A stretch of DNA of 64,000 bases, taken from NCBI RefSeq assembly GCF_026130545.1, contig NZ_JAMOIM010000003.1, forward strand, positions 1 through 64,000. The letters are read 5' to 3'. Numbering within the stretch: position 1 is the stretch's first letter; each line of letters starts with the position of its first letter. Of this stretch, positions 34,022-43,384 are shown in pieces. Under the pieces are notes generated by a model, which did not search any database, was not told the origin of the DNA, and saw nothing but the letters and a program-made list of their open reading frames with translations. The position numbers were made by a program, and so were the translations under genes. This stretch comes from Lichenifustis flavocetrariae (GTDB taxonomy: Bacteria > Pseudomonadota > Alphaproteobacteria > Rhizobiales > Beijerinckiaceae).

Positions 34022-35965
34022 TCATCCTGCCTGCTTTGCTCTCATATACCATTCGACGAGCCTGCGGACCTGTCGCTCAGTATAACCCCTTGCAACCATG
34101 CGTTCGACGAATTCGCCATGTTTCTTTTCGGTGTCGCTGTCGCGCTTCGACGAGAAGCTGATGACCGGCAGCAATTCCTCGACCTGGCTGAACATGCGTC
34201 GCTCGATGACTTCCCGGATTTTCTCATAGCTGGTCCAGGACGGGTTGCGGCCCCCATTATGGGCCCGGGCCCGGAGCGAGAATTTGACCACCTCATTGCG
34301 GAAGTCCTTCGGGTTGGCGATCCCGGCTGGCTTCTCGACCTTGGTGAGTTCCTGGTTCAACAACTCCCGGTTGAGCAACTGCCCCGTGTCGGGATCCTTG
34401 AAGTCCTGGTCCTCGATCCAAGCATCCGCGTAGTCGACATAGCGATCGAACAGGTTCTGTCCGTAGTCGTGGTAGGATTCCAGATAGGCCTTCTGGATCT
34501 CGTGACCGATGAATTCCGCGTAGCGCGGCGCGAGGTCGGCTTTGATGAACTCGCGGTAGCGCTTTTCAGTGTCCTGCGGCAGCTGTTCGCGGCGGATCGA
34601 CTGTTCGAGGACGTACATGAGATGCACGGGGTCCGCCACGACCTCGGCCGTGTCGTGGTTGAACGTCGCGGCAAGAACCTTGAACGCGAACCGGGTCGAG
34701 ATCCCGTCCATGCCCTCGTCGACACCGGCCGAGTCCTTGTATTCCTGCATCGAGCGGGCGCGCGGATCGACCTCGCGCAAGCTCTCGCCGTCATAGACGC
34801 GCATCTTCGAGAACAGGTTCGAGTTCTCGTGAACCCGCAGCCGGGACAGCACCGAGAAACGGGCCAGCATTTCGAGCGTGCCGGGCGCGCAAGGGGCGCC
34901 GGCCAGTTCGGAGTCGCGGATCAGCTTCTCGTAGATCAGCTTTTCTTCCGTCACCCGCAGGCAATACGGCACCTTGATCACGTAAATACGATCGATGAAG
35001 GCTTCGTTGTTCTTGTTGGTGCGGAAGCTCTGCCATTCGGCCTCGTTCGAGTGCGCCATGATGATCCCGGTGAACGGGATCGCGCCGATGTTCTCCGTGC
35101 CGACGTAATTGCCCTCCTGGGTCGCGGTCAGCAGCGGATGCAGCATCTTGATCGGCGCCTTGAACATCTCGACGAATTCGAGCATGCCCTGGTTGGCGCG
35201 ATTGAGGCCACCCGAATAGCTGTAGGCATCCGGATCGCTCTGGGACAATGTTTCGAGCCGCCGGATGTCGACCTTGCCGACCAGGGACGAAATATCCTGG
35301 TTGTTCTCGTCGCCCGGCTCGGTCTTGGCGATACCGATCTGCCGCAGCCGCGACGGTGGCATCTTGACGACGGTGAACTTGGAAATGTCGCCGCCGAACT
35401 CGTCGAGCCGCTTCAGGCACCATGGGCTCATCAGACCCGTGAGGCGGCGGCGCGGAATGCCGTAGCGCTCTTCCAGCACCGGTGCCATGCGCTCCGGGTC
35501 GAAGAGGCCGAGCGGGCTTTCGAAAACGGGGCTCACCTCGTTGCCGGCCTTCAGCACATAGATGGGATGCGCCTCGATCAAGGCCTTCAGTCGCTCCGCA
35601 AGCGACGACTTGCCACCCCCGACGGGGCCGAGCAGATAGAGGATCTGCTTGCGCTCCTCCAGCCCCTGCGCGGCATGCCGGAAGAAGGACACGATGCGTT
35701 CGATCGTTTCTTCCATGCCGTAGAATTCAGCGAAGGCGGGATAGACCCGGATCGTGCGGTTCATGAAGACCCGGCCAAGGCGCGCGTCCTTGGCGGTATC
35801 AATCATCGTCGGCTCGCCGATCGCGGCCAGGATCCGCTCTGGCGCGCTCGCGTACATCATCGGGTCGGATTTGCAGGCTTGAAGATAGTCGGCCAGCGAC
35901 ATCTCGGCTGCTTTGCGAGACTCGTAGGAACGCGAAAAGCTCGTGAAGACGTCATCCATCGACAT
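34022..35965 (-). CDS. prkA: PrkA family serine protein kinase
   Basis: This 647-residue protein has an N-terminal AAA-like domain with Walker A GPVGGGKS at 113-120, and a C-terminal PrkA kinase-like domain. The length equals the family norm. The frame is open upstream to 36328, but the conserved N-terminus begins at the ATG at 35965, preceded by GGAGGGAAGGACCGT. It is the first gene of the prkA-yeaH-spoVR operon. Members (E. coli YeaG) act under nutrient and other stress. Both kinase and AAA+ protease activities have been proposed for the family. Confidence 0.95.
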   Translation of the reverse strand: MSMDDVFTSFSRSYESRKAAEMSLADYLQACKSDPMMYASAPERILAAIGEPTMIDTAKDARLGRVFMNRTIRVYPAFAEFYGMEETIERIVSFFRHAAQGLEERKQILYLLGPVGGGKSSLAERLKALIEAHPIYVLKAGNEVSPVFESPLGLFDPERMAPVLEERYGIPRRRLTGLMSPWCLKRLDEFGGDISKFTVVKMPPSRLRQIGIAKTEPGDENNQDISSLVGKVDIRRLETLSQSDPDAYSYSGGLNRANQGMLEFVEMFKAPIKMLHPLLTATQEGNYVGTENIGAIPFTGIIMAHSNEAEWQSFRTNKNNEAFIDRIYVIKVPYCLRVTEEKLIYEKLIRDSELAGAPCAPGTLEMLARFSVLSRLRVHENSNLFSKMRVYDGESLREVDPRARSMQEYKDSAGVDEGMDGISTRFAFKVLAATFNHDTAEVVADPVHLMYVLEQSIRREQLPQDTEKRYREFIKADLAPRYAEFIGHEIQKAYLESYHDYGQNLFDRYVDYADAWIEDQDFKDPDTGQLLNRELLNQELTKVEKPAGIANPKDFRNEVVKFSLRARAHNGGRNPSWTSYEKIREVIERRMFSQVEELLPVISFSSKRDSDTEKKHGEFVERMVARGYTERQVRRLVEWYMRAKQAG

Positions 35966-36387
35966 ACGGTCCTTCCCTCCGAGAATGCTCGGACTGCCGG
36001 AAACCCTGATGCCCACGGGCGCGCCCCACGTTCCCCATGGGCTGACCCGAGTCTTGCACAAATCGGGCCGGAAACCAGCATGACACTCGGTCGCCGTGGC
36101 GGCGATGTGGCAGTTTTGCGAAACTTCTCGAATCCGCGCTGCGACGTATTTTTGCAACGCAGCATCCACGCCACAACGACAGGCGATTAGCCTGCCTCCG
36201 CAGTTCGTCAACACTATGTTAACCATGCTATGCGATAAGGCGCCGGACGAAATCTTGCCCGTAACGCATATGATCGAGAGCGGGATCGAGCAGGGTGCCG
36301 ACGGCACATCGTTGTCTGAAAACGGCACGAGACAGGCGGCGTACCGAAGTCTCTCGATGACTGCTACCGCACGCTGAGTCGAGCGCC
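35966..36387. other. Gene-free region upstream of prkA
   Basis: These 422 bases probably carry the prkA promoter. A small hairpin (GCTGCG 36138-36143 with CGCAGC 36158-36163) and a TTAACCAT octamer near 36217 are visible, but no promoter match is strong enough to call. Confidence 0.4.
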
Positions 36388-37593
36388 TCAGACCGAGGAA
36401 CGTTCCTTCAGCGCGTAGACATCCGTCGGATGAGCCACTCCAGGCAGCGAGAGCGCACCCAAGGGTTCGAAATCCGGATGGGCTCCGGCCAAAGCCACGA
36501 AGGCGCCGGACAGCAGCACCCCATGCCCGACTGTCTTGGTCAGCGTTTCCAATCGAGACGCGACATTCACGGCTGGTCCGATCACCGTGAAGTCGAGTCG
36601 ACGACGCGACCCGATATTGCCGTACATCACATCCCCGACGTGAACCCCGGTGCCATAAGCCAGCGGATCCAGACCACGCTGGCCCCGATCGACATTGAGG
36701 GCCGCCATCGCGACCCGGGCCTCGGTCACGGCCCGCAGCGCCTCGGCGGGTGCATCTGGGGACTTCAGCGGGAAGATCGCCAGGAGGCCGTCACCCATGA
36801 ACTTCAGAATCTCGCCGCCGTGCTGCGCGATTGGGTCCGACATCGCATCGAAATACTCGTTGAGCATGGCGATGACGTCATCGCGCGGCCAGAGTTCCGA
36901 CAGCGCCGTGAAGCCACGGAGGTCGCAGATTACGATGACGGCCTCCACGGTCGTGCCACTTCCCCGCCTTGTGGCGCCAGCCAGGATCTGTTCGCTGGCA
37001 TGCGGGCCGACATAGGTTTCGAGGAAGGTGCGAGCGAGACGACTGCGCAACCGGATCTCGGTCAACAGCGTGATCGCGGGGATCAGGTCGGCCAGATGCG
37101 CGATGTCGGCGGGCAAGAAGCCTTCAGGTCCGTCGGCCGCGAAACTCAGAGCGTGACGTTCGCCACGAGTGAACACGAGGGGCCAAATCACATAGTCGGT
37201 CAGTCCGATCTCACGGAGATCGGCCAGCAGCGGAAAATCGTCGGTTCGCGGGTCGAGCGCGTGAAGCTGACGCCGGATCATCGGCTCGCCGTCCAGCACC
37301 GCCTTGAGGGGGCTCTGCAGATAGGATTCACGGACCAGGACGTCATAATCGACGGTCCGGATCTCGGCCTCAGTCAAACCAACGCGCCACAACATGCGGG
37401 CTCCCATCCACTCGGGATGGTTGGTCCTCACAACCATCAGCGACCGGGCGACCGGGACGCCTTCCTGGCGCAAACGCGTACAGAACTCCACCAGCAAATT
37501 GTCGATGAAGGGCTGCGAGGCCGTGTCCTTCATCAGCCAATCCAGAATGGCTGTTCTGGATCCGGGCCAATGGCCTGACACGATTTCGTTCAT
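36388..37593 (-). CDS. Class III adenylate/guanylate cyclase
   Basis: This 401-residue soluble protein has an N-terminal sensor-like region of about 210 residues without recognisable membrane segments. A class III cyclase catalytic domain follows, with metal aspartates Asp224 (ICDLRGF) and Asp268 (FMGDGLLAIF). Later blocks GTGVHVGDVMYGNIGSRRRLDFTVIG and NVASRLE are typical of active enzymes. This N-terminal plus cyclase architecture is common and multi-copy in Hyphomicrobiales. It would make cAMP. It is transcribed alone, divergent from the phosphatase gene. Confidence 0.92.
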   Translation of the reverse strand: MNEIVSGHWPGSRTAILDWLMKDTASQPFIDNLLVEFCTRLRQEGVPVARSLMVVRTNHPEWMGARMLWRVGLTEAEIRTVDYDVLVRESYLQSPLKAVLDGEPMIRRQLHALDPRTDDFPLLADLREIGLTDYVIWPLVFTRGERHALSFAADGPEGFLPADIAHLADLIPAITLLTEIRLRSRLARTFLETYVGPHASEQILAGATRRGSGTTVEAVIVICDLRGFTALSELWPRDDVIAMLNEYFDAMSDPIAQHGGEILKFMGDGLLAIFPLKSPDAPAEALRAVTEARVAMAALNVDRGQRGLDPLAYGTGVHVGDVMYGNIGSRRRLDFTVIGPAVNVASRLETLTKTVGHGVLLSGAFVALAGAHPDFEPLGALSLPGVAHPTDVYALKERSSV

Positions 37594-37751
37594 CGGCGTT
37601 GGTCCCTGGATCGCGCGGGAACCGACAGAACCGGCGATACCCGACCATCCATGTCACATAAGACCTCTAAGGTGATGCGAAAAGTGCAGGGCTGCTCACA
37701 TCCGGCGGAGCCGCATTGCAACACGGCCAGCAGTCTTTTAGACGGAAGACC

Positions 37752-38579
37752 ATGCGCACCATCACCTATGCGATCGGCGATATCCATGGCCGAGCGGATC
37801 TTCTTGATCAACTTCTTGTCCTGATCGAATCGGACGCGTCTTCCAAGCAGGCGCATGCCAAGGTCGTGTTCACCGGCGACTTCATGGACCGGGGCGCCGA
37901 TTCGTTCGGGGTGGTCGAGCGGCTGATCGCCGGACCCCGCCGAGCCGGCGATACGTTCTTGCCGCTGCGGGGCAACCATGACGATCTATTCGTCCGCGCC
38001 TCCACGCACGGCCGTGACGTTCCGGAATGGGCCTGGCACCTCTTCTGGCACACGATCAAGAGCTATGGACTGCATCAGGATCGGACGTGGAAGGGCAATT
38101 CGCAGCTTGGGCGGCATGGAGATTTTCTGGCGGGCCTGCCGCTGACCCACGATGACGGGCGCTACCTGTTCGTGCATGCCGGCATCCGTCCCGGCGTTCC
38201 TATCGCGGAGCAGACCGAATACGACTTGCTGTGGATCCGCGACGAGTTTCTTCACCATGAAGATCTTCTGCCGCGTCGGGTCGTGCATGGTCATACCATC
38301 ATGGGGGACAAACCCGCGATGCGGCCGCACCGGGTCTCGATCGATACGGGCGCCTATCGCTCGGGAATTCTGACGGCTGCGGTGCTCGACGACGCGGAGG
38401 TGACGTTTCTGCAGGCGATCGGGGAGCCCGACCGTGGGGCGCTCGTACGCGAGGCACTGCTGATCGAAACCATCGCGGGTCGATCGGTCTCGGCCGCGAT
38501 GCAGCGGGCGTTCGACGCCTTTGTGGCACGGGAAATCGATGCAGCCGAACTCGATCGTCGTCTGGGACGCGCGGCCTGA
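37752..38579 (+). CDS. Metallophosphoesterase, PP2A/ApaH-like serine/threonine phosphatase
   Basis: This 275-residue protein has the phosphoprotein phosphatase motifs in order: GDIHGRADLL, GDFMDRGADS, LRGNHDD and a late VHGHTIMG, with HAGIRPG between. It resembles bacterial PP1/2A-like phosphatases and diadenosine tetraphosphatases. The ATG at 37752 is preceded by GGAAGACC. It could dephosphorylate proteins or hydrolyse Ap4A. It is a monocistronic gene next to the cyclase. Confidence 0.9.
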   Translation: MRTITYAIGDIHGRADLLDQLLVLIESDASSKQAHAKVVFTGDFMDRGADSFGVVERLIAGPRRAGDTFLPLRGNHDDLFVRASTHGRDVPEWAWHLFWHTIKSYGLHQDRTWKGNSQLGRHGDFLAGLPLTHDDGRYLFVHAGIRPGVPIAEQTEYDLLWIRDEFLHHEDLLPRRVVHGHTIMGDKPAMRPHRVSIDTGAYRSGILTAAVLDDAEVTFLQAIGEPDRGALVREALLIETIAGRSVSAAMQRAFDAFVAREIDAAELDRRLGRAA

Positions 38580-38593
38580 AGACTGTGGCTGGG

Positions 38594-39037
38594 CTAGCTG
38601 GCCGCGGCCAGAAGAAGTGCGGCACCCGCGCCGAGTGCCAGGATAAGCCGGAGCCGCCCAAACCACGCGGGCGCCATGCCGCGGTGCACGAGATCGCGAT
38701 CGGTGATCCCGAGCGCAATGATCAGAACCGCGAGAACGGTAAGCCGCCAAGGATCGTTGAGAGCCAGCGCCGACCAGCCAAGCAACTGGGGCAGCACCGC
38801 GACCGCATAGTCGCGTGCTGCCAGACGCTGGTTGTCGGCCTTGGTGGCCAAACCCCAGCGAATTCCACCGAGAAACGATACGATCGTGGCCGCGTAGGTG
38901 GCAAGTGCAGTGGCCGAGGCGGTCTGGCTCTCGCCAAAGGTGATGTCGGTCCCATGTGCCAGACAGAGGCCCCAGAACGGAATCAATCCGGCGAAACCGA
39001 GTCCAAACGGCACCCACGGGTCTTCAGCCTTCATCAT
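38594..39037 (-). CDS. DUF3429 family membrane protein
   Basis: This 147-residue inner-membrane protein has about five hydrophobic segments, the typical DUF3429 layout. The FLGGIRWGLA block near residue 50 is characteristic. Two adjacent ATGs at 39037 and 39034 are possible starts, and neither has a strong ribosome site. It is convergent with the phosphatase gene. Function unknown. Confidence 0.8.
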   Translation of the reverse strand: MMKAEDPWVPFGLGFAGLIPFWGLCLAHGTDITFGESQTASATALATYAATIVSFLGGIRWGLATKADNQRLAARDYAVAVLPQLLGWSALALNDPWRLTVLAVLIIALGITDRDLVHRGMAPAWFGRLRLILALGAGAALLLAAAS

Positions 39038-39311
39038 CGCTCGTTCCACATCGCCACCCCCTCGGCTGCGGCGCCGCTCAAGCAGCCAAGGCTGAAGCTG
39101 TCCGCGAGACATCCGCCACCAAGACCCACCCGCAGCCCATGGGCATCACGCATGTTGCCGCAGCCCGCAGATCGCAGGATCTCTCCGACCTTGTGATGCG
39201 TGACGAATCTTTGCACCGCGCCCTTTTTGACCACAACACGCATTGGGTCCGTTGCCACAATGCTACAGACGACCAACGCCAAAAAAGTTGAAGGACCGTG
39301 GCGCTTCGGCC

Positions 39312-39968
39312 TTAGTGCTTTCGTGATCGAGGGCTGCGGATCCCCACCTTGGGGCCGCTACCGGCCTGGTCGAAGCCGACGAGGATCACATAGTCCTCAT
39401 CGGGATGAGCCACGAACGGGACCGAAAAGGGCTCGGACACGTAGGTGAAACCGGCCTCGTTGCTGCCGGCCGACACCGAAGCCGAGACACGGGCGAGGGC
39501 CGAATATTCCACTTTGTCAGTCGCATCGTTGCGCACGGCAATTCGGATCGGAACCGCAAACGTGCCGGGCGCGCCGACCGGACCAAGCAGCACCCGGCCT
39601 TCGGCCCCCACCTTGAGCACCAGCCTGTCGCCATTCTTGGAGCATTCGCGCGCAATATCGCCAAGCGAAAAGCCGTAGCGAACGTTCTCGTTGGTTTGCG
39701 CGCCCGCATAGGTGCGGATGGAAGCCGTTCCGTCCTGCACTTCGATCGTCGGGCATTCCACAGTGGCTTCGGTTTGCGGCAACGGCGCCGATCCCGGGAA
39801 CAACTTATTGAAGGCCACCAGATTGGCCAGCTTCGACAGCGAATAGCCGCTGCTCTGTTCCGCGGGTTCGAAGCCTGGAGTTCCCGCTGCTCCACAACCG
39901 GCAAGCGCGCCGCACGCGAGGAGACCCGCGACCCCTAAGCCGATCCGATGCGCCATGTGCCGCGCCAT
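39312..39968 (-). CDS. Putative lipoprotein
   Basis: This 218-residue protein has a type II signal peptide with a lipobox L-A-G-C at residues 22-25, predicting an acylated Cys25 and attachment to a membrane in the periplasm. The ATG at 39968 has GGAGGAG eight bases upstream. The mature protein is rich in beta-type sequence (VECPTIEVQDGTASIRTY, DYVILVGFD) and resembles uncharacterised alphaproteobacterial lipoproteins. It stands alone. Function unknown. Confidence 0.8.
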   Translation of the reverse strand: MARHMAHRIGLGVAGLLACGALAGCGAAGTPGFEPAEQSSGYSLSKLANLVAFNKLFPGSAPLPQTEATVECPTIEVQDGTASIRTYAGAQTNENVRYGFSLGDIARECSKNGDRLVLKVGAEGRVLLGPVGAPGTFAVPIRIAVRNDATDKVEYSALARVSASVSAGSNEAGFTYVSEPFSVPFVAHPDEDYVILVGFDQAGSGPKVGIRSPRSRKH

Positions 39969-40158
39969 TCTCATCTCCTCCAGCCGTCGCATGCCCGCGC
40001 GTTGCCCTCGGGCAATCCGGCGGACTTCTACCAAGCAGGTGTGAAATGCCAAGCCTCATCGACCGGAAGCTTTGCCGTGCACCGCCGGCGAGCCCATGGA
40101 CAAGGCATGAGGCACCCCCTAATCGTCCGCCTCGCGCGTCTCCGAACCAAGGAATACG

Positions 40159-40659
40159 ATGCCATCTTCCACCTCGACCCGGCTCGCGTTAGCGATCGCA
40201 CTGGCGGCTTTCGTGACGATCGCCATGGCCTGGGGTTTCCAATGGGCCGGCTATGCGCCCTGCGAGCTCTGCCTGAAGGAGCGTCTGCCCTATTATGCCG
40301 GGGTTCCGCTTGCCTTGCTGGTGGCGTGGATCGCCTGGAGCGGCCGTGCCGGCGTGGTGCCGGCCGGGTTCGTAGCCTTGGCATTGATCTTTGCCGCAGG
40401 GGCGGCCTTGGGCATCTACCATACCGGCGTCGAATGGCATTTCTGGCCCGGACCGACGAGTTGCACCGGCTCGCTCGATCACCCGGCGGCCGTAAGCGAT
40501 TTCCTGCACCAGTTGCAAACAACCCAGGTGGTGCAGTGCGACGCTCCCGCCCTGCATGTTGCGGGGCTCTCCCTGGCCGCCTGGAACGTGCTCGTCTGCA
40601 TGGGACTGTTCGCGGCGGCGGCCACTGGATTCACTGTCAGCGACCGACCCCGGCGCTGA
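40159..40659 (+). CDS. dsbB: Disulfide bond formation protein DsbB
   Basis: This 166-residue inner-membrane protein has four helices. Redox cysteine pairs are visible: Cys35-Cys38 (CELC, first periplasmic loop) and Cys102...Cys127 (SCTG and VVQC, second loop). It reoxidises a DsbA-type thiol oxidase and passes electrons to quinone. No dsbA is nearby. Its end overlaps the convergent hydrolase gene by 23 bp. Confidence 0.92.
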   Translation: MPSSTSTRLALAIALAAFVTIAMAWGFQWAGYAPCELCLKERLPYYAGVPLALLVAWIAWSGRAGVVPAGFVALALIFAAGAALGIYHTGVEWHFWPGPTSCTGSLDHPAAVSDFLHQLQTTQVVQCDAPALHVAGLSLAAWNVLVCMGLFAAAATGFTVSDRPRR

Positions 40660-41665
40660 CGGATTCGGCCAGAGCGGTCCGATTTGGCGAAACGGAGCCC
40701 GGAATAAACGCGTCGAAGGCGGCCCAGAACTGGTCCCGCAATTCGTCGCGCTCCATCAGGATTTCGTGCCTCGCGCCAGGAATCGTGATGCAGGTCCCAC
40801 CCTTGAGCTGGCGCCCGAACCGCTCCATCGCGGAGACGGAGACGACCCGGTCGTGCCCTGGAACGACCATCAAGATCGGCACCGCGATCCGGCTCGCGAA
40901 ATCGGCCGCGGCGAACGGAACCATGGCGTCGAGGGCGGCGCGGAACCAGGCGATCGTCGGCGCATCGATCGTCAGACGCGACTCGACCCGCCCCACTGCC
41001 ATCATGTCCGCGAAACGGACAGGATCCGAGGTCAGAACATTGTCGTCGAACCCGTTCTCCAACACGGCGGTGCGGTCGCCGCGCGGCACAAAGGCCGATC
41101 CGAGCCCGACAAGCGCCAACACACGCGACAAGTGATGCAATGCATCGGGGGCCGGCAGCTTATGGATGGCGATCATCGGCGCCGACAGCACGATACGCTC
41201 GAAAGCGCACCCGCCGCTCCTAGCGTGATGGAGCATCACCGCACCGCCCATCGAATGAGCGAGGGCGAAAAAGGGTCGCGGACATTCGGTCTCGAGAACC
41301 TCCTCGATGACGGCCGTGAGATCCGCCTCGAATTGTTTGAAGTCGTCGACATGGCCCTTCCGGCCGTTGCGCAGGGCCCGGGACGACATCCCCTGCCCGC
41401 GCCAGTCGAACACCACGACCGCGAAGCCGCGCGCCAGCAGATCGGTAGCGACTTCGAAATATTTCTCGATGAACTCGCCTCGGCCCGTGCAAATGAGAAC
41501 CGTGCCGCGAGTCTTCACTCGCGCATCCGGGTGCCATCTGGCGGTGCGCAGACGGGTTCCGTCCTTGAGCGTCAGAAGCCGGAGGCGCGCGCCCGGAGGG
41601 GCGGCGCGCTGAACGAGGTGAACGAGCGTCGCCGGCTCGAAGGACGTCGATTGTATCATCCGCAT
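40637..41665 (-). CDS. Alpha/beta hydrolase, lysophospholipase (PldB) type
   Basis: This 342-residue hydrolase has the nucleophile elbow HSMGGA, preceded by FDWRGQGMSSR and GRGEFIEKY, as in lysophospholipase L2 and monoglyceride lipases. A late HDRVVS supplies the acid region and GARHEILMERDE the catalytic histidine. It has no signal peptide. It probably acts on lysophospholipids or monoacylglycerols. Confidence 0.87.
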   Translation of the reverse strand: MRMIQSTSFEPATLVHLVQRAAPPGARLRLLTLKDGTRLRTARWHPDARVKTRGTVLICTGRGEFIEKYFEVATDLLARGFAVVVFDWRGQGMSSRALRNGRKGHVDDFKQFEADLTAVIEEVLETECPRPFFALAHSMGGAVMLHHARSGGCAFERIVLSAPMIAIHKLPAPDALHHLSRVLALVGLGSAFVPRGDRTAVLENGFDDNVLTSDPVRFADMMAVGRVESRLTIDAPTIAWFRAALDAMVPFAAADFASRIAVPILMVVPGHDRVVSVSAMERFGRQLKGGTCITIPGARHEILMERDELRDQFWAAFDAFIPGSVSPNRTALAESVSAGVGR

Positions 41666-41702
41666 ATCATGCTGCGCCTGTTTGACCGCGCAACATGCGC
41701 CG

Positions 41703-41722
41703 GCCGGTTGGCCCGAACCGGC
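41703..41722. terminator. Hairpin downstream of GlsB-like gene
   Basis: GCCGGTT (41703-41709) pairs perfectly with AACCGGC (41716-41722) around a six-base loop. It begins 16 bp beyond the stop of the gene ending at 41738. No uridine tract follows, so the terminator call is tentative. Confidence 0.35.
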
Positions 41723-41737
41723 ACAACTGCAGCGTGG

Positions 41738-41992
41738 TTAAACGCGTCTGACCAGCCGGAGCAAGAGCAACAGGATGACGGCTCCAATGAAGGCGTCGAT
41801 CACGGCCCCGACAAACCCCACACCGAGATGCACTCCGAGCCGAGGAAGCAGCAGCCCTGAAATGAACGCGCCGACGATGCCGACAACAATATCGCCCAGC
41901 AGACCGAACCCCGCACCACGCACCACAAGGCCGGCGAGCCATCCCGCGATTGCACCAACGATGATCCAAATCAGAATTTCCGAAGCATCCAT
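41738..41992 (-). CDS. GlsB/YeaQ/YmgE family stress response membrane protein
   Basis: This 84-residue protein is almost wholly hydrophobic, with three predicted helices and the family's GAIAGWLAGLVVRG...GLLGDIVVGIVGAFI pattern (transglycosylase-associated protein family). AGGAG lies about 11 bases upstream of ATG. Homologues are induced by stress; molecular function is unknown. Confidence 0.9.
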   Translation of the reverse strand: MDASEILIWIIVGAIAGWLAGLVVRGAGFGLLGDIVVGIVGAFISGLLLPRLGVHLGVGFVGAVIDAFIGAVILLLLLRLVRRV

Positions 41993-42114
41993 CCGCCCTG
42001 TCTCCTTTGTTCAAGCCGTCGTGCAACGTCCGGAGATGCGCATGGTTCCGCTTAAGGTTGAAGGCTTAATCGGTCGATCGAATGGCGACGGATGGGAAGC
42101 GGGGCACGCGGGTA

Positions 42115-42333
42115 TCAGGCGATGATGTCGGGCGTGGCCTGATCGTCGAGAAACGCGATGCGGTCGCGGAGCACGAGCTTGCGCTTCTTGAGCCGCTGCA
42201 ATTGCAGTTGGTCCGGCGTCCCCAGGTGGATCAAGGCCGCGATCGCGGCATCGAGGTCGCGATGCTCCTCGCGCAGACGCTCCATATCCCGTTCCATCTG
42301 GGTGCGCTCTTCAGGACTCACTTGCTCGATCAT
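42115..42333 (-). CDS. DUF465 (YdcH) family protein
   Basis: This 72-residue helical protein has the heptad-like charged pattern ERDMERLREEHRDLDAAIAAL...LQLQRLKKRKLVLRDRI that is typical of DUF465. The ATG at 42333 matches the usual family length; the frame is open slightly further upstream. Function unknown. It is divergent from dapF. Confidence 0.85.
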   Translation of the reverse strand: MIEQVSPEERTQMERDMERLREEHRDLDAAIAALIHLGTPDQLQLQRLKKRKLVLRDRIAFLDDQATPDIIA

Positions 42334-42517
42334 GAGCGGCCAATTTCTCCATGACCCATCGCGGCGCGTGATTATGGCTGTGTCAGGGGGCCGCATCAAG
42401 CGACGGAGACACGGCGAATGGGATTGTGTTCAAGGTTTTGGCCAGACGGGAGCGGACGCGCTTTAAATGGCAGCCGAACTCCCGTAAGACCCGGCGGTCT
42501 TCTCCACGCCTGCTGCG

Positions 42518-43384
42518 ATGAAAGCTCCCGACCTCCCTTATTTCAAGATGAACGGCATCGGCAATTCGATCCTTGTCGTCGACATGCGGTCGGCCGGGCG
42601 CCCGCTGACGCCCGCGGCCGCGCGCGCCATCGCGGGAGAGGTCGGGCTCGGCTTCGATCAACTGATGACGATCAGTGCGCCGCTTTCCGGCGGGACCGAC
42701 GCCTTCGTGGACATCTTCAATGCTGACGGATCGCGAGCGGAAGCTTGCGGCAACGGCACCCGCTGCGTGGCGTGGGTGCTGATGCGAGGCTCCCCGTCCC
42801 ATCACCTCGTCGTGGAGACGGCGGGCGGTACGCTCATCTGTGATCGGCTTGGCCCGACCCGGTTTTCGGTCGACATGGGGCCGCCTCGCCTCGCTTGGAG
42901 CGACATTCCCCTGGCGGAGCCCGAAGCCGATACGGCGCATGTCCAGTTGCGCCATCTGTCCGGGCTTCCGGACGATTTCCAGACCTTTTCGGCCGTGAAC
43001 ATGGGCAATCCTCATGCGGTCTTCTTCGTGCAGGATGCAGCCACCGTGCCGCTCGCGGAGGTCGGTCCGTTGATCGAACATCACCCCATGTTTCCCAAGC
43101 GGGCCAACGTGTCCTTCGCCGAGATCACAAGCCGCGCCTCCATTCGCCTGCGGGTTTGGGAGCGAAGCGCTGGCGCCACGCTGGCCTGTGGCTCGGCTGC
43201 TTGCGCGACCCTCGTGGCGGCCGCGCGCGACGGTCTGACAGAGCGAAGGGCCACGGTTTCGCTGCCAGGCGGCGATTTGATGATCGAGTGGCGCCCCGCG
43301 GACGGTCACGTCGTGATGGCCGGCGACACGCAGATCGAGCACGAAGGCCTGTTACCGGCCGTCCTGTGGGACATTGCCGCGTGA
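42518..43384 (+). CDS. dapF: Diaminopimelate epimerase
   Basis: This 288-residue enzyme interconverts LL- and meso-diaminopimelate for lysine and peptidoglycan synthesis. The two catalytic cysteines are visible: Cys77 in ACGNGTRC and Cys224 in LACGSAACA. FKMNGIGN near the N-terminus and NMGNPHAVFF are also diagnostic. It overlaps the downstream mtaB by 4 bp, so the two form an operon. Confidence 0.97.
   Translation: MKAPDLPYFKMNGIGNSILVVDMRSAGRPLTPAAARAIAGEVGLGFDQLMTISAPLSGGTDAFVDIFNADGSRAEACGNGTRCVAWVLMRGSPSHHLVVETAGGTLICDRLGPTRFSVDMGPPRLAWSDIPLAEPEADTAHVQLRHLSGLPDDFQTFSAVNMGNPHAVFFVQDAATVPLAEVGPLIEHHPMFPKRANVSFAEITSRASIRLRVWERSAGATLACGSAACATLVAAARDGLTERRATVSLPGGDLMIEWRPADGHVVMAGDTQIEHEGLLPAVLWDIAA

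Noticed and set aside
36100-36120. TGGCA...TGC as a sigma-54 promoter
   Set aside because: The spacing between the GG and GC elements is too short for a sigma-54 promoter, and the element points away from prkA.
33305-36190. A 961-codon open frame on the plus strand opposite prkA and yeaH
   Set aside because: Antisense to two strongly supported genes; the protein has no recognisable domain and its openness follows from high-GC codon use.
36210-36230. TTAACCAT octamer as a possible CtrA site upstream of prkA
   Set aside because: Only one half-site; no second TTAA at the required spacing.
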